Positions 52,104 through 61,484 of a stretch of 64,000 nucleotides of DNA are shown here, piece after piece. This DNA comes from a candidate division WOR-3 bacterium (GTDB lineage Bacteria > Hydrothermota > Hydrothermia > Hydrothermales > JAJRUZ01): NCBI GenBank assembly GCA_039804025.1, contig JBDRZP010000006.1, positions 28,188 through 92,187 on the forward strand, given 5' to 3'. The stretch's first letter is position 1. Each line of letters starts with the position of its first letter. A program made the position numbers and the translations under genes. Under the pieces are notes generated by a model that was given only the letters and a program-made list of their open reading frames with translations, was not told where the DNA came from and ran no database searches.

Positions 52104-54673
52104 GTAATTATCATCTCCTCAATAAATTTTGAGGGTAAAAGTTTTCTTCCAAATTTTGTTTTTGGTCTTGTTATAAAAACTTTTTCACAACTTCTTGTTA
52201 ATGCTACATAAAAAAGTCTCCTTTCCTCATCCAGTTCTTTTCTGTTACTTAAACTCTGGGGCTTTGGAAAAATTGTTTCTGCCATTCCTGTTATAAAAAC
52301 TACATCAAATTCAAGTCCCTTTGCACCATGAATTGTTGAAAGAAAAACTCCACCTTCCTTTGTATCAGTTTCAAGATTTTCTAAAACTGAAAAAGAATCT
52401 AAAAATTTTTTTACTTCACCTTCCCTATACTCTTTTAATAAAAAGAAAAGCTCTTCAATTATCTCCCTTTCCTCTTTTTCTTGGTCTTGAGGTAAATTTT
52501 TTAAAAATTCATAAAACTTTATTTTTTCAAGAAATTCATTCACAATTTCAAGGGGTCTCTTATTTAATTTCTCCCTTATATGTTCCTTCCATAGCTTTAA
52601 AACTTCCTCATCAATCTTTTTATCACCTAAAAAAAACTTTATTGCCATATTAAAAGGTGTTTTTTTTCCTGTTACCAATGATTCAAGATAACTTATAATT
52701 GCCCTTACGATCCCCCTTACATAAAATCTTGATTTACCCTGAATATTGTAAGGGATGTTTTCCTTTTTAAAAATTTCCTGAAAATTTTTAAGATAAAAGG
52801 AATACCTTGAAAGAACTGCTATTTTTTCTTCCTTTATTCCTTCAGAAAACAAAAGTTTAATTTGTCCTGCAACAAATTTTGCCTCATCCTTTTCATCTTC
52901 AGCATGATATATAAATACTCTCTGTCCTTTTTTTTCCGCTGGTACAAAGAAAATTTCTTTTCTATTTTTTATTTTTGATAAAATTTTTAAACCAGCTTCG
53001 TAAATCTGTTCAGGTATCCTGAATGACTTTGTAAGATAATATATTTTGGGATTTTCAAAATACTTGTAAAAATTAATTATAAATTCATTAGATGCGCCCC
53101 TGAAACTGTAAATGGCCTGATCCTCATCACCAGTTGCAAAAAGTGAGCCCCCTTTTTCTCTTAATTTTTTTAAAAGAGAAACTTCCCCAAAGGTTAGGTC
53201 CTGAAATTCATCAACAAGTAAATGTTTTATTGATTGAGTAAATCTCTCTTTTAAATCATCGTAATTTTCAAGAAGTAAATTAGCATAATAGATAAGGTCA
53301 TCGTAATCTAAAAGATTATTCTCCTTTAAGGTCTCTGAGTATCTTTTATAAACAATACCACATCTTCTCTGCCACGCATAATCTGATCTTAAAAGGTCCT
53401 GGTAACTTAAAAGATTTGCTTTTGAAATTGAAATTGTCTTCATTATTTCCTCCAGCTCTATCTGTGATATATCAGGAAACATATTCTTAACTATTTGAAA
53501 ACTCTCACTCCTTGTTAAAATCTTAGTTTTTTCCATATCAAAACCAATTCTTGAACCACCTACATAAAGAACCTGTAAAGCAAGATTGTGCATTGTTCCG
53601 ATGTTTAAGGATAAATACTCTTTCTTTGAAAGCAAAAGGGAAAGTCTTGACCTTATCTCCTCAATTCCCTTTCCTGTAAATGTTGTTATAATAATTTCCT
53701 CAGGTTCAATTTTTTTAATCTCAATTAAATAAGCTGCCCTCCTTATCAAACTTACAGTTTTCCCTGTTCCTGCTCCACCTTTTACAAGAATAAACCTTTC
53801 TTCTGATGTAACAGCATCTTTTTGCTCCTCAGTAAGATCTTCTAAGATACTTTTTTTCTTTTCACTTATTTTAACCTCTAATAAGGGACTCACTGAAACT
53901 TTAAAATCACCTTCAATAGCCCTTAACATCTCAATTGCACTTTTAAACCTTTTTTCAGGTTCAGGATTTAAAGCCTTTTCAATAATTTTCTTTAAATTTT
54001 CACTAACATTTTCCTTTATTTTTGGATAACTTCCTTTTCTTATCTTTTCCCTTATTTCATCAAGAGTTCTACCCTGAAAGGGAGGAAAACCCATAAAACA
54101 TTCATACATAATTGAACCTATAGCAAATATATCTGTTCTTTCATTGTAATTACCCCTCCATCCCTCTGGAGCAAGGTATAAAGGTGTTCCCACAACTTGC
54201 CCGGAAACTTTCTCCTGAAAAATCATAGCAAGTCCAAAATCAGATATCTTTGGCTCAAATTCCCTTGTTAAAAGTATATTTTCAGGTTTTAAATCTCTAT
54301 GAAGCACTTTCTTTTTATGTGCATAATCAAGGGCAAGTAAAACTTTTTTAAAAATATCAATTACAAGATCTTCCTTTAATGGCGCTGATTTTATAAGATT
54401 TCTTAAAGATGAACCCTCAACATACTCCATTGTCATTATTAAATTGTTATCAATAATATCAACGGAATAAAATCTAACTATATTTTCATGAAGAAGTTCT
54501 GAAAGAATCTTTGCTTCTCTTTTTAAAATCTCCCATTCCTCTTCTTTTATTCTCGGTATTTTAATTGCAAAAAGTTTATCAATTAAAGTGTCTTTTGCAA
54601 GGTAAACATCACCAAAAGTTCCACCACCGAGCCATTTCAGAATCTCATACTTACCGAGTTTCTTTGAAAGCAT
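52100..54673 (-). CDS. Ser/Thr protein kinase fused to UvrD/Rep-type helicase
   Basis: 857 aa, one uninterrupted frame. Residues 8-260 form a full Hanks-type kinase: GGGTFGDVY loop (about 16-24), K38, E53, HRDLKPEN (D127, N132), DFG (145-147), APE (168-170). Residues 275-857 form an SF1A helicase: Q-motif around Q284, Walker A GGAGTGKT (299-306), DEFQDL, GDEDQAIYSFRGA, TIHGAKGLEFDVVFITG, and VALTRSCEKVF. The helicase half is complete in its motifs, though shorter than UvrD. A -10 TATAAT lies 5 bases before the ATG. The role is presumably DNA repair or replication under kinase control; this is an inference. Confidence 0.9.
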   Translation of the reverse strand: MLSKKLGKYEILKWLGGGTFGDVYLAKDTLIDKLFAIKIPRIKEEEWEILKREAKILSELLHENIVRFYSVDIIDNNLIMTMEYVEGSSLRNLIKSAPLKEDLVIDIFKKVLLALDYAHKKKVLHRDLKPENILLTREFEPKISDFGLAMIFQEKVSGQVVGTPLYLAPEGWRGNYNERTDIFAIGSIMYECFMGFPPFQGRTLDEIREKIRKGSYPKIKENVSENLKKIIEKALNPEPEKRFKSAIEMLRAIEGDFKVSVSPLLEVKISEKKKSILEDLTEEQKDAVTSEERFILVKGGAGTGKTVSLIRRAAYLIEIKKIEPEEIIITTFTGKGIEEIRSRLSLLLSKKEYLSLNIGTMHNLALQVLYVGGSRIGFDMEKTKILTRSESFQIVKNMFPDISQIELEEIMKTISISKANLLSYQDLLRSDYAWQRRCGIVYKRYSETLKENNLLDYDDLIYYANLLLENYDDLKERFTQSIKHLLVDEFQDLTFGEVSLLKKLREKGGSLFATGDEDQAIYSFRGASNEFIINFYKYFENPKIYYLTKSFRIPEQIYEAGLKILSKIKNRKEIFFVPAEKKGQRVFIYHAEDEKDEAKFVAGQIKLLFSEGIKEEKIAVLSRYSFYLKNFQEIFKKENIPYNIQGKSRFYVRGIVRAIISYLESLVTGKKTPFNMAIKFFLGDKKIDEEVLKLWKEHIREKLNKRPLEIVNEFLEKIKFYEFLKNLPQDQEKEEREIIEELFFLLKEYREGEVKKFLDSFSVLENLETDTKEGGVFLSTIHGAKGLEFDVVFITGMAETIFPKPQSLSNRKELDEERRLFYVALTRSCEKVFITRPKTKFGRKLLPSKFIEEMIIT

Positions 54674-54679
54674 CCTATA

Positions 54680-55957
54680 TTATAACCTATTCTCAATTAT
54701 AAATCTTTTTGCAAGCTCAACAAGATAAAAGGAACCTGTTAAAAGTATAAAAGAATTTGAATCAGAGTTTTCAAAGGAAAATTTAAAGGCGTCAAAAGCA
54801 TCTTCAAACTTTAAAATTTTTTTGAAATTTAATGTTTTAGCAATTTCATATAAAGTATCAGGGTTTTCCCTTCTCGGTATATGTGATTGAGTTAAAATAA
54901 GGCACTTAGGCTCAAGTCCCTGTAAAATTTCAAGCATTTTCTTTATATTTTTGTCTCTATTAGTCCCGAAAATTAAAAATCTGGGTTTACTTTTTATTAT
55001 CTTTCTTACATTCCTTGTAACAGCTCTTAAAGAAATTGGATTATGGGCACCATCTACTATAAAAAAAGGATTATCATGAATCTTTTCAAATCTTCCAAAA
55101 AGTTTAAATTTTTTAAAATCATAACACTTAATATTGTTTAAATATAAATAGATAAAAGCAAGGGAAGCATTTATTGCCTGAAAATCACCTATCATAGAAG
55201 TAAAAATATGATGCCACCTCGTATCAAAATAAATCTTAAAATATGTTCCTTTTTCAGAAAGTTCTAATATTTTAAAGGGAATTTTTATACCAAGAAGAAA
55301 AACTTCACTTTTAACCCTTTTTGCCCTTTCTAAAAGAACATAAAGCACTTCCTTAGGTTGGGGTGATATTATTGAGTATTTTCCCTTAATAACAAAACTC
55401 TTCTCATAGGCAATTTTACTTAAGGTGTTTCCAAGAACATGTTCATGGTCATAACTTATAGGTGTTATTATTGAAAAATCTGCTGGAGTAGCATTAACTG
55501 CATCAAGTCTTCCACCAAGACCAATTTCTAAAACATTATAAAGAGTTTTTTTATCCTTAAAAAATAAGAAAGCCATAACTGTAAGAGCTTCAAAATATGT
55601 TAGATTAATTCCACTTTCAATTTTTTCTTTTATTTTTAAAACATAATACACAAAATCCTCTTCAGATATATCATTTTCTCCTATTCTTATCCTTTCTCTT
55701 ACATTCATAACATGGGGAGAAGTGTATAACCCAGTATTAAAAAAATTATTTTCTAAAAGACCACTTACAATGTGATGGGCTGTGCTCCCCTTTCCCTTTG
55801 TTCCTGCTATAATACATGTATTTTTAAGGTAATTCTGAGGATTATCAAATTCCTTTAAATTTTCAATAAACCTTAAAAAATCAAAATCATTTTTTGGAGT
55901 TTTTTTCTCATAATTTATTAAAGATTCAAGAAAAAGATTTGCTTCATTAAAATTCAT
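54680..55957 (-). CDS. folC: Folylpolyglutamate synthase / dihydrofolate synthase
   Basis: 425 aa. The ATP site GTKGKGSTAHHIVSGLLE, the TSPHVMNVRERIRI folate loop, LEIGLGGRLDAVN and VDGAHNPISLRA identify the Mur-ligase-like FolC. It adds glutamates to folate. It precedes the kinase-helicase gene by 6 bases. Confidence 0.93.
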   Translation of the reverse strand: MNFNEANLFLESLINYEKKTPKNDFDFLRFIENLKEFDNPQNYLKNTCIIAGTKGKGSTAHHIVSGLLENNFFNTGLYTSPHVMNVRERIRIGENDISEEDFVYYVLKIKEKIESGINLTYFEALTVMAFLFFKDKKTLYNVLEIGLGGRLDAVNATPADFSIITPISYDHEHVLGNTLSKIAYEKSFVIKGKYSIISPQPKEVLYVLLERAKRVKSEVFLLGIKIPFKILELSEKGTYFKIYFDTRWHHIFTSMIGDFQAINASLAFIYLYLNNIKCYDFKKFKLFGRFEKIHDNPFFIVDGAHNPISLRAVTRNVRKIIKSKPRFLIFGTNRDKNIKKMLEILQGLEPKCLILTQSHIPRRENPDTLYEIAKTLNFKKILKFEDAFDAFKFSFENSDSNSFILLTGSFYLVELAKRFIIENRL

Positions 55958-55960
55958 TTT

Positions 55961-56680
55961 TTATCTTAAAAGAAAAAAAGAAAAAATTGAAAGAATTATA
56001 GTGTAAATTCCAAAAAGGGAAAAAAGTTTCTTTTTTATTGAACCTTCAAGTAAAAAAAGTGCAATAAGACCTGATAAGAAAGCAAAAATGAATCCTGCTA
56101 AAGAAGGTAAAAGCTCAAGATATTTTAAATCTCCTATTTCAAGAATAAAGGCACCTAAAACAAGGGGTAAATACATATAAAAGGAAAATTCAAAACTTTC
56201 CTTTGGATTAATATTTAAAAGAAGGGCTGTGGTAATTGTAATTCCAGACCTTGAAATTCCGGGTAAAAGAGCAAAAATCTGCATAACACCGATTAAAAAA
56301 GCCTTTTTATTATCTATACCTTCTCCACCTTCCCTTATTCTTGAAGATAAAAGGTAAAAACCATTTAAAAGAAAAAATAGAAATAAATATTGGGGGTCTT
56401 CAAAAAACTCTTTAATTTTATTTCTAAATAGAAGGGCAAATAAAGAAGCAGGTAAAATCCCTAATAAGATTTTAAACCAATTTTTTAAATAATAATTTAT
56501 AAGCCTTTTCCTAAAATATACTATTACCGAAAAAAATGTTGCAAGATGAAAAAGGGTTTCAATACCTATACCCTTTAAATTGAATTTAAACAATTCCTGT
56601 AAAAAAAGAAGATGACCTGAGGAAGAGATAGGTAAAAACTCTGTTATTCCCTGCAAAAAACCAAGTGCTATTTCTTTCAA
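55961..56680 (-). CDS. uppP: Undecaprenyl-diphosphatase
   Basis: 239 aa with about seven membrane helices. The two catalytic motifs GITEFLPISSSGHL and LPGISRSGITIT are intact. It recycles the lipid carrier for peptidoglycan and surface glycans. It follows the CheW gene by 4 bases and precedes folC by 3. Confidence 0.95.
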   Translation of the reverse strand: MKEIALGFLQGITEFLPISSSGHLLFLQELFKFNLKGIGIETLFHLATFFSVIVYFRKRLINYYLKNWFKILLGILPASLFALLFRNKIKEFFEDPQYLFLFFLLNGFYLLSSRIREGGEGIDNKKAFLIGVMQIFALLPGISRSGITITTALLLNINPKESFEFSFYMYLPLVLGAFILEIGDLKYLELLPSLAGFIFAFLSGLIALFLLEGSIKKKLFSLFGIYTIILSIFSFFLLR

Positions 56681-56684
56681 TTTT

Positions 56685-57386
56685 TTATTCCTTCTTTTCC
56701 ACTAACTTTATAACATCTATAAGGGGAACAAGTTCTTTATCAATAAGAATTATTTTTTTAAAAATTTCCTTATTAAGGTCATAAGGGACTTCAAGTAATT
56801 TCACATCCCTTTTTTTATAAATTCCCTTCACTTCACCTACTCTAAGGAAAAAACTTTCTTTTTTATCTTTCTTTTCAATAAAAATAAAGGAATAAGGCTC
56901 TTTTTCCTCTTCAATATTTAAAAGTTTAGAAAAGGAAATAACAGGTATTATTCTATCCCTAAAATTAGCCATACCTATAGCATAAGATGGTAAATCAGTT
57001 GCTTCAAAAATTTCTAAACCAGTTATAACTTCTGATGCATCCTGAGTGTAAATTGCGTAGTTTTCACTTCCTGACCTGAAAATTAAAAATTCTTCATCTT
57101 TAACTTCCTCCACTTCTACAATTGCCTCGGGTAATTCTTCTTTTATTTCCTCGGGTTTCACTTCAAAATTCTTTTCTGGCTTAAATCCCGGTTCCTGTAA
57201 TTCTTCTTTTTCAACTATTTCTTCTTTTTCCTCAATTTTTTTCTTTTTTATTTTCTTTTTTATTTTCTTTTTTGTAGTTTTTTCTTCTATTTCTTCTTTT
57301 ATAGGTGTTTCCTTTTTACTTCCCTCTGTTTTTTCTTTAAAAAAATCGAGAAATTTTTTGTAGCTTATTTCCTCTTTATCTTTCAT
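56685..57386 (-). CDS. CheW-like domain protein with long charged N-terminus
   Basis: 233 aa. The first 95 residues are a low-complexity Lys/Glu-rich region (KKKIKKKIKKKKIEEKEE). The CheW domain fills about 98-230 (FLIFRSGSENYAIYTQDASEVI, NFRDRIIPVISFSKLL, GIYKKRDVKLLEVP, DKELVPLIDVIKLV). It might scaffold a chemosensory complex or a gliding/pilus pathway, but no CheA or MCP gene is in view. Coupled to hslV by a 4-base overlap. Confidence 0.8.
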   Translation of the reverse strand: MKDKEEISYKKFLDFFKEKTEGSKKETPIKEEIEEKTTKKKIKKKIKKKKIEEKEEIVEKEELQEPGFKPEKNFEVKPEEIKEELPEAIVEVEEVKDEEFLIFRSGSENYAIYTQDASEVITGLEIFEATDLPSYAIGMANFRDRIIPVISFSKLLNIEEEKEPYSFIFIEKKDKKESFFLRVGEVKGIYKKRDVKLLEVPYDLNKEIFKKIILIDKELVPLIDVIKLVEKKE

Positions 57387-57910
57387 AGTTCTAAAATTGT
57401 AAAATTTTCATTTGTGTAAATGCATATTTCAGCAGCAATTTTAAGGGCTTCTTCAACAATTCTCTTTGGTTCCAAATCAGTATGTTTTAAAAGAGCAAGG
57501 GCAGCAGCTCTTGCATAAGGAGCACCAGAACCAATAGCAACTATTCCATATTCAGGTTCAACAACTTCACCGTTTCCAGAGATTATAAGAGCCTTTTCTT
57601 TATTAATAACAGCAATAAGTGCTTCAAGTCTCCTCAAAAATTTATCTTGCCTCCATTTCCTTGCCAGTTCAACGGAAGCTCTCATAAGGTCTCCTTTAAA
57701 TTCTTTTAAATTTTTTTCAAGATTTTCAAAAAGGGTATAGGCATCAGCAACCGCACCAGCAAATCCCACAAGGACCTCTCCATTATATATTTTCATTACC
57801 TTTTTTGCCTTATGTTTTAAAATTGTTTCTCCAAAGGTAACCTGCCCATCAGCCCCTATTACTGCCTTACCATCTTTTAAAATGCCTAAAACAGTTGTAG
57901 AATAAATCAT
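57383..57910 (-). CDS. hslV: HslV proteasome-like peptidase subunit
   Basis: 175 aa. TTVLGILKDGKAVIGADGQVTFGETILKHKAKKVMKI is the HslV active-site region; the nucleophile should be the first Thr of TT (T5), after removal of MIYS. GYGIVAIGSGAPYARAAA is also typical. It needs the HslU ATPase, which does not lie next to it in this window. Confidence 0.93.
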   Translation of the reverse strand: MIYSTTVLGILKDGKAVIGADGQVTFGETILKHKAKKVMKIYNGEVLVGFAGAVADAYTLFENLEKNLKEFKGDLMRASVELARKWRQDKFLRRLEALIAVINKEKALIISGNGEVVEPEYGIVAIGSGAPYARAAALALLKHTDLEPKRIVEEALKIAAEICIYTNENFTILEL

Positions 57911-57928
57911 ATTTAATTTTAATAGTTA

Positions 57929-60328
57929 TTATTCAGTAAAGGCAATTTCATCAAAATCATTATAATTTTTATTCCATAAAAAGAAGAAAAGACCTGAAAA
58001 ACCCTTTGTCTTCAAATCATAAGGATTTTTAATAAAAATTCCATCGGGTAATCCAGTACCTGAAACAAAGAGGGGAAGTCTAAAAACTTCTTTTAAATCT
58101 TTTACATCTGAATAAATTATAAAAAGACCCATATTATAAGAAAAGGGATAAAGGGGATAAATAAAAATTAAAAGACCATCAATGATTTTTTTATTTTTGA
58201 ATAAATCAAAAGGCAAAATTTTTAAAATCTCTTTAACCCTTCCACTAAATTCATCCCTTTTCCCTATTAAAATCAAATTGTAAAATAGAGATAACTTTTT
58301 ATCAAATAAAGTATCAGGTAAAATTTTTACCTTTAAATTCCCCCTTGTAAGAAGAGAAAAAGAAAGATTTCTTGCTAAATGATAATTTTCAAAGGAATTT
58401 TTTTCCGTGCTAAAAACTATCAAAATTTTGTTACGCAAAATATTTTTTATAAGACCTGGATTTAAAGGAGTTTTTGAGGGCATCTTTAACTTAAATTCAC
58501 TCACTATTTTCCAGGTTTTTCCTTTTAAAAAAATAAATTTATTTTTACCTTTTAACTCAAAAATTTTCCCATCTAAATTTATAAAAAATTTTTCAAAATT
58601 AAAATGTGATAAATCCATTTCAAAGGCATTAATATTTTCTGTTCTTATCAAAATGGTATTACCCTTTCTTTTTAATTTTAAAAAACCAGGATAAAAATAT
58701 TTATCAGGATCTAAAATTTTTATAAAATAAAAGGAATTGTTAATACCAATATCGGAAAAATGAAATTCAAAAGAATCGGGCAGAATTCTCTTATTTCTCT
58801 TAATAAAATTTATAATTGTATCTGAATCTACACAATCAATACCCTCTGTATTTTCAATATCCCACCAGTGTCCCATATCACTTACTTCCCATAACTTTAC
58901 CCTTATTTTATTTCTCTTTAAAAGATAAAACATAAATCTTGAGTGAAAAACTGGAACTGATTTATCTTCTGTTCCATGAACTATTAAAAAAGGAACATTT
59001 AAAGCATTTCTTATAAATTTTTGAATATCCTCCGAATATAAAACCCTTTCCCTTATTTTTATCTGAAGAGGGTCACCAAATAAACTTATTCCCTGCAAAA
59101 AATAAGGGACATAGGTTCTGAAGGATATCCAACCAGCCGATGGTACAATTGCGGCAAATTTATCAGCAAAATGAAAGCCTATAAAATAGGTGCCATGTCC
59201 CCCCATTGAGTGTCCTGTAAGATAAATTTTATTAGTATCAACATTAAAATTTTTCTTTACAAAATTGAAAACTTCAAGAAAATCTAAGGTTCCAAGATCT
59301 TGCCAGTCAAAACCAAAAGGTCTTCTATTTGTTGGAGAAATTATAAATAAAGAATCCTCCTCTTTATATGCTCTTACAAGATCAATTGCCTCAACACCTG
59401 CACCATGAAGAGAAAATATAACTCCCTTTTTATAATTACCTTTTACCTTGGGATATCTTATAGCAAAATAATTAACTCCATCATCAATTTTTGACTTAAA
59501 TGTAATTTTTAAGGGCTCATCTCTTGATTTTATCGGTAAATAAAAATTTGTTATTGTGTCAAAGTTTTCACCTTTTAATCTAACAGATATTGTAAGAGTT
59601 TCCTTTTTAAAATTTTTATTTAATATTTTAAATTTTAAATCTTCATAAATAATTTCAAAGGGCATAAGATAATCAATTTCTTTTTTTTCTCCTTCAAGAT
59701 TTTCACCGTAACCTTCTAAAATTAATTTTTTAAAAAATTTATCTTTGGGATTTATTATCCAGAAACCAATATAAAATTCATAAAGGGAATCTTTCAAGAT
59801 AATAGGTAATATAGCCCATTCTTTATATACAAACGGATTTTCTGGAGCCTCTTTAAATGAAATCCTTACCTTTCCATACTCCTCTCCTGTTATAAGTAAA
59901 ATTCTATATCTTTTTTCTTTTAAGTAAAGAGGAACTGGAACATTAGAATAAGAATAAGGATTTCCAATATAAGGAGTTGAATCAATATAAAATCTCGAGA
60001 TTTTTTCAGGATATACAAGATAAAATCCTTCTTTAAAAAAAGTGTCAATATAAACATAACTTAAAGTGCTAAAACCAAAGCCATGATGCTCATATTCCCT
60101 TTTAATTTCAAGAGTATCAGAAGTGATAAAAATGTAACCATCTTTATCAGGTTTTACCTCTCTCCAGAAAATTTTTCCTTTTTTTGAAAGGGTTGTATAG
60201 AAGGTATCCTTTAAAGAAATTACATATTTTTCTTCACCCTTCGGTAAAAGAAAATCAGGTGAAGATTCACGGGGTGCTATTTGAAAAGGTGTAAGTATGT
60301 AAATTTTTAAAAATATAAAAAATATCAT
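57929..60328 (-). CDS. Secreted alpha/beta-hydrolase (esterase-like)
   Basis: 799 aa. An N-terminal hydrophobic signal is followed by a beta-rich domain (about 30-290) and an alpha/beta-hydrolase (about 300-510) with GHSMGG (nucleophile Ser), FLIVHGTEDKSVP (acid) and DMGHWWD (His). The C-terminal 290 residues are unassigned, with a Rossmann-like pattern. The architecture resembles extracellular esterases of the PHB-depolymerase/feruloyl-esterase type. The substrate is unknown. It overlaps the GDH-like gene by 4 bases. Confidence 0.75.
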   Translation of the reverse strand: MIFFIFLKIYILTPFQIAPRESSPDFLLPKGEEKYVISLKDTFYTTLSKKGKIFWREVKPDKDGYIFITSDTLEIKREYEHHGFGFSTLSYVYIDTFFKEGFYLVYPEKISRFYIDSTPYIGNPYSYSNVPVPLYLKEKRYRILLITGEEYGKVRISFKEAPENPFVYKEWAILPIILKDSLYEFYIGFWIINPKDKFFKKLILEGYGENLEGEKKEIDYLMPFEIIYEDLKFKILNKNFKKETLTISVRLKGENFDTITNFYLPIKSRDEPLKITFKSKIDDGVNYFAIRYPKVKGNYKKGVIFSLHGAGVEAIDLVRAYKEEDSLFIISPTNRRPFGFDWQDLGTLDFLEVFNFVKKNFNVDTNKIYLTGHSMGGHGTYFIGFHFADKFAAIVPSAGWISFRTYVPYFLQGISLFGDPLQIKIRERVLYSEDIQKFIRNALNVPFLIVHGTEDKSVPVFHSRFMFYLLKRNKIRVKLWEVSDMGHWWDIENTEGIDCVDSDTIINFIKRNKRILPDSFEFHFSDIGINNSFYFIKILDPDKYFYPGFLKLKRKGNTILIRTENINAFEMDLSHFNFEKFFINLDGKIFELKGKNKFIFLKGKTWKIVSEFKLKMPSKTPLNPGLIKNILRNKILIVFSTEKNSFENYHLARNLSFSLLTRGNLKVKILPDTLFDKKLSLFYNLILIGKRDEFSGRVKEILKILPFDLFKNKKIIDGLLIFIYPLYPFSYNMGLFIIYSDVKDLKEVFRLPLFVSGTGLPDGIFIKNPYDLKTKGFSGLFFFLWNKNYNDFDEIAFTE

Positions 60329-61482
60329 ACTCCTTTCATTGATAACACTTTCGCATATCTGAGTAAAGAAATCATAAAACCTGAAAATTTTAGAGATTTA
60401 TTTTTTGCTACACTATAGGCGTAAATATCAGAAAAAATATTTTTTAAAATGCTTCCGTATAATTCAAGATTATCTTTTGTAATAAAATTTACATTTTTCT
60501 TTATTGCTTCAATAGAATTAATAAGTGCAAAGGGTAAAACAGAAATAATATCAGGAATAATTTTCTTTTCCTTTGATAACATTTCATAAATTTCATAATT
60601 AATTCCTGATGGGGCAATTTCAATAATAACTTTTGCTTTAATTTTATCAAAATTATTTTTATTGATTACATTTGAAGGTCCTGCCAGAATTAAAATATCA
60701 CACTCCCTTTCAAGAAACTCAGCATTTGTTAATCTTTCACCCTTAATTTCTGAAATTTTTCCTTTATTCTTTTTAATTTCAATAACCTCATCAAAGTTTA
60801 AAGAATCTGAAAATATTGCACCCTTTGTATCTGATAAACCCATTACTTTAGCATCTTTTTCTTTCATAACTTCGAAGAATAAAAGTGAAACTTTACCAGA
60901 ACCCTGAATCAAAACTTTTTTATCCCTATAATCAAAGTCCTCTATTTCAGAAAATTTATCCAAAATGATTTTAATTCCTTCTTTTAATATTTCCCTTCTA
61001 TTAAAAAATCCTCCCATTTCAAAAACCTTAGCAGTAAAGTTCTCACAATAAATTTCATTTTCCTCATAACCCATTTCAGGATAAAAAATTTCTTTTTCAT
61101 CCTTTAAAAAGGATATAAACTTTTCAGTTAAAAATTTTTTCATTTTATAATTTTTTATAAATTTTTCTTCAACTTCCAAACCTGCACTTAAACCAGAAAA
61201 GGGCATATTTAAAAGAAAATTTTGCCATGTAAAAAAGGAAGAAAGCATTTTTAATTCATCAAGAGAAATCCTACTTTTTATTCTTAAGGGTCCGATATGG
61301 GATGGTTTTATGGAGGAATGTATTACTTTCACACCTTTAAATAAATTTATTTTTCCTTCATATTCAAAGGGAATGTTTTGTATTGCTATAAATTCAGGTT
61401 CTAATATCAAATTTATAATTCCTTCAGGTAAGAGAGCTTCATTACAAACTTTTAAAAAATAATTCTTATATTCATCAAACAT
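60325..61482 (-). CDS. Glutamate-dehydrogenase-like protein lacking the catalytic lysines
   Basis: 385 aa. The overall order matches GDH: HSSIKPSHIGPLRI, LDELKMLSSFFTWQN, MPFSGLSAG, then a Rossmann domain (VLIQGSGKVSLLFFEVM...VMGLSDTKGAIF), CDILILAGPSNVI and PDIISVLPFALINS. The conserved lysines are substituted: KGGxR becomes I63-G-P, TWK becomes TWQ (Q87) and GGAKGG becomes SGLSAG (S99). It is therefore probably not an active amino-acid dehydrogenase. It may be a regulatory paralogue. It is 2 bases from dapF. Confidence 0.7.
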   Translation of the reverse strand: MFDEYKNYFLKVCNEALLPEGIINLILEPEFIAIQNIPFEYEGKINLFKGVKVIHSSIKPSHIGPLRIKSRISLDELKMLSSFFTWQNFLLNMPFSGLSAGLEVEEKFIKNYKMKKFLTEKFISFLKDEKEIFYPEMGYEENEIYCENFTAKVFEMGGFFNRREILKEGIKIILDKFSEIEDFDYRDKKVLIQGSGKVSLLFFEVMKEKDAKVMGLSDTKGAIFSDSLNFDEVIEIKKNKGKISEIKGERLTNAEFLERECDILILAGPSNVINKNNFDKIKAKVIIEIAPSGINYEIYEMLSKEKKIIPDIISVLPFALINSIEAIKKNVNFITKDNLELYGSILKNIFSDIYAYSVAKNKSLKFSGFMISLLRYAKVLSMKGV

Positions 61483-61484
61483 AA

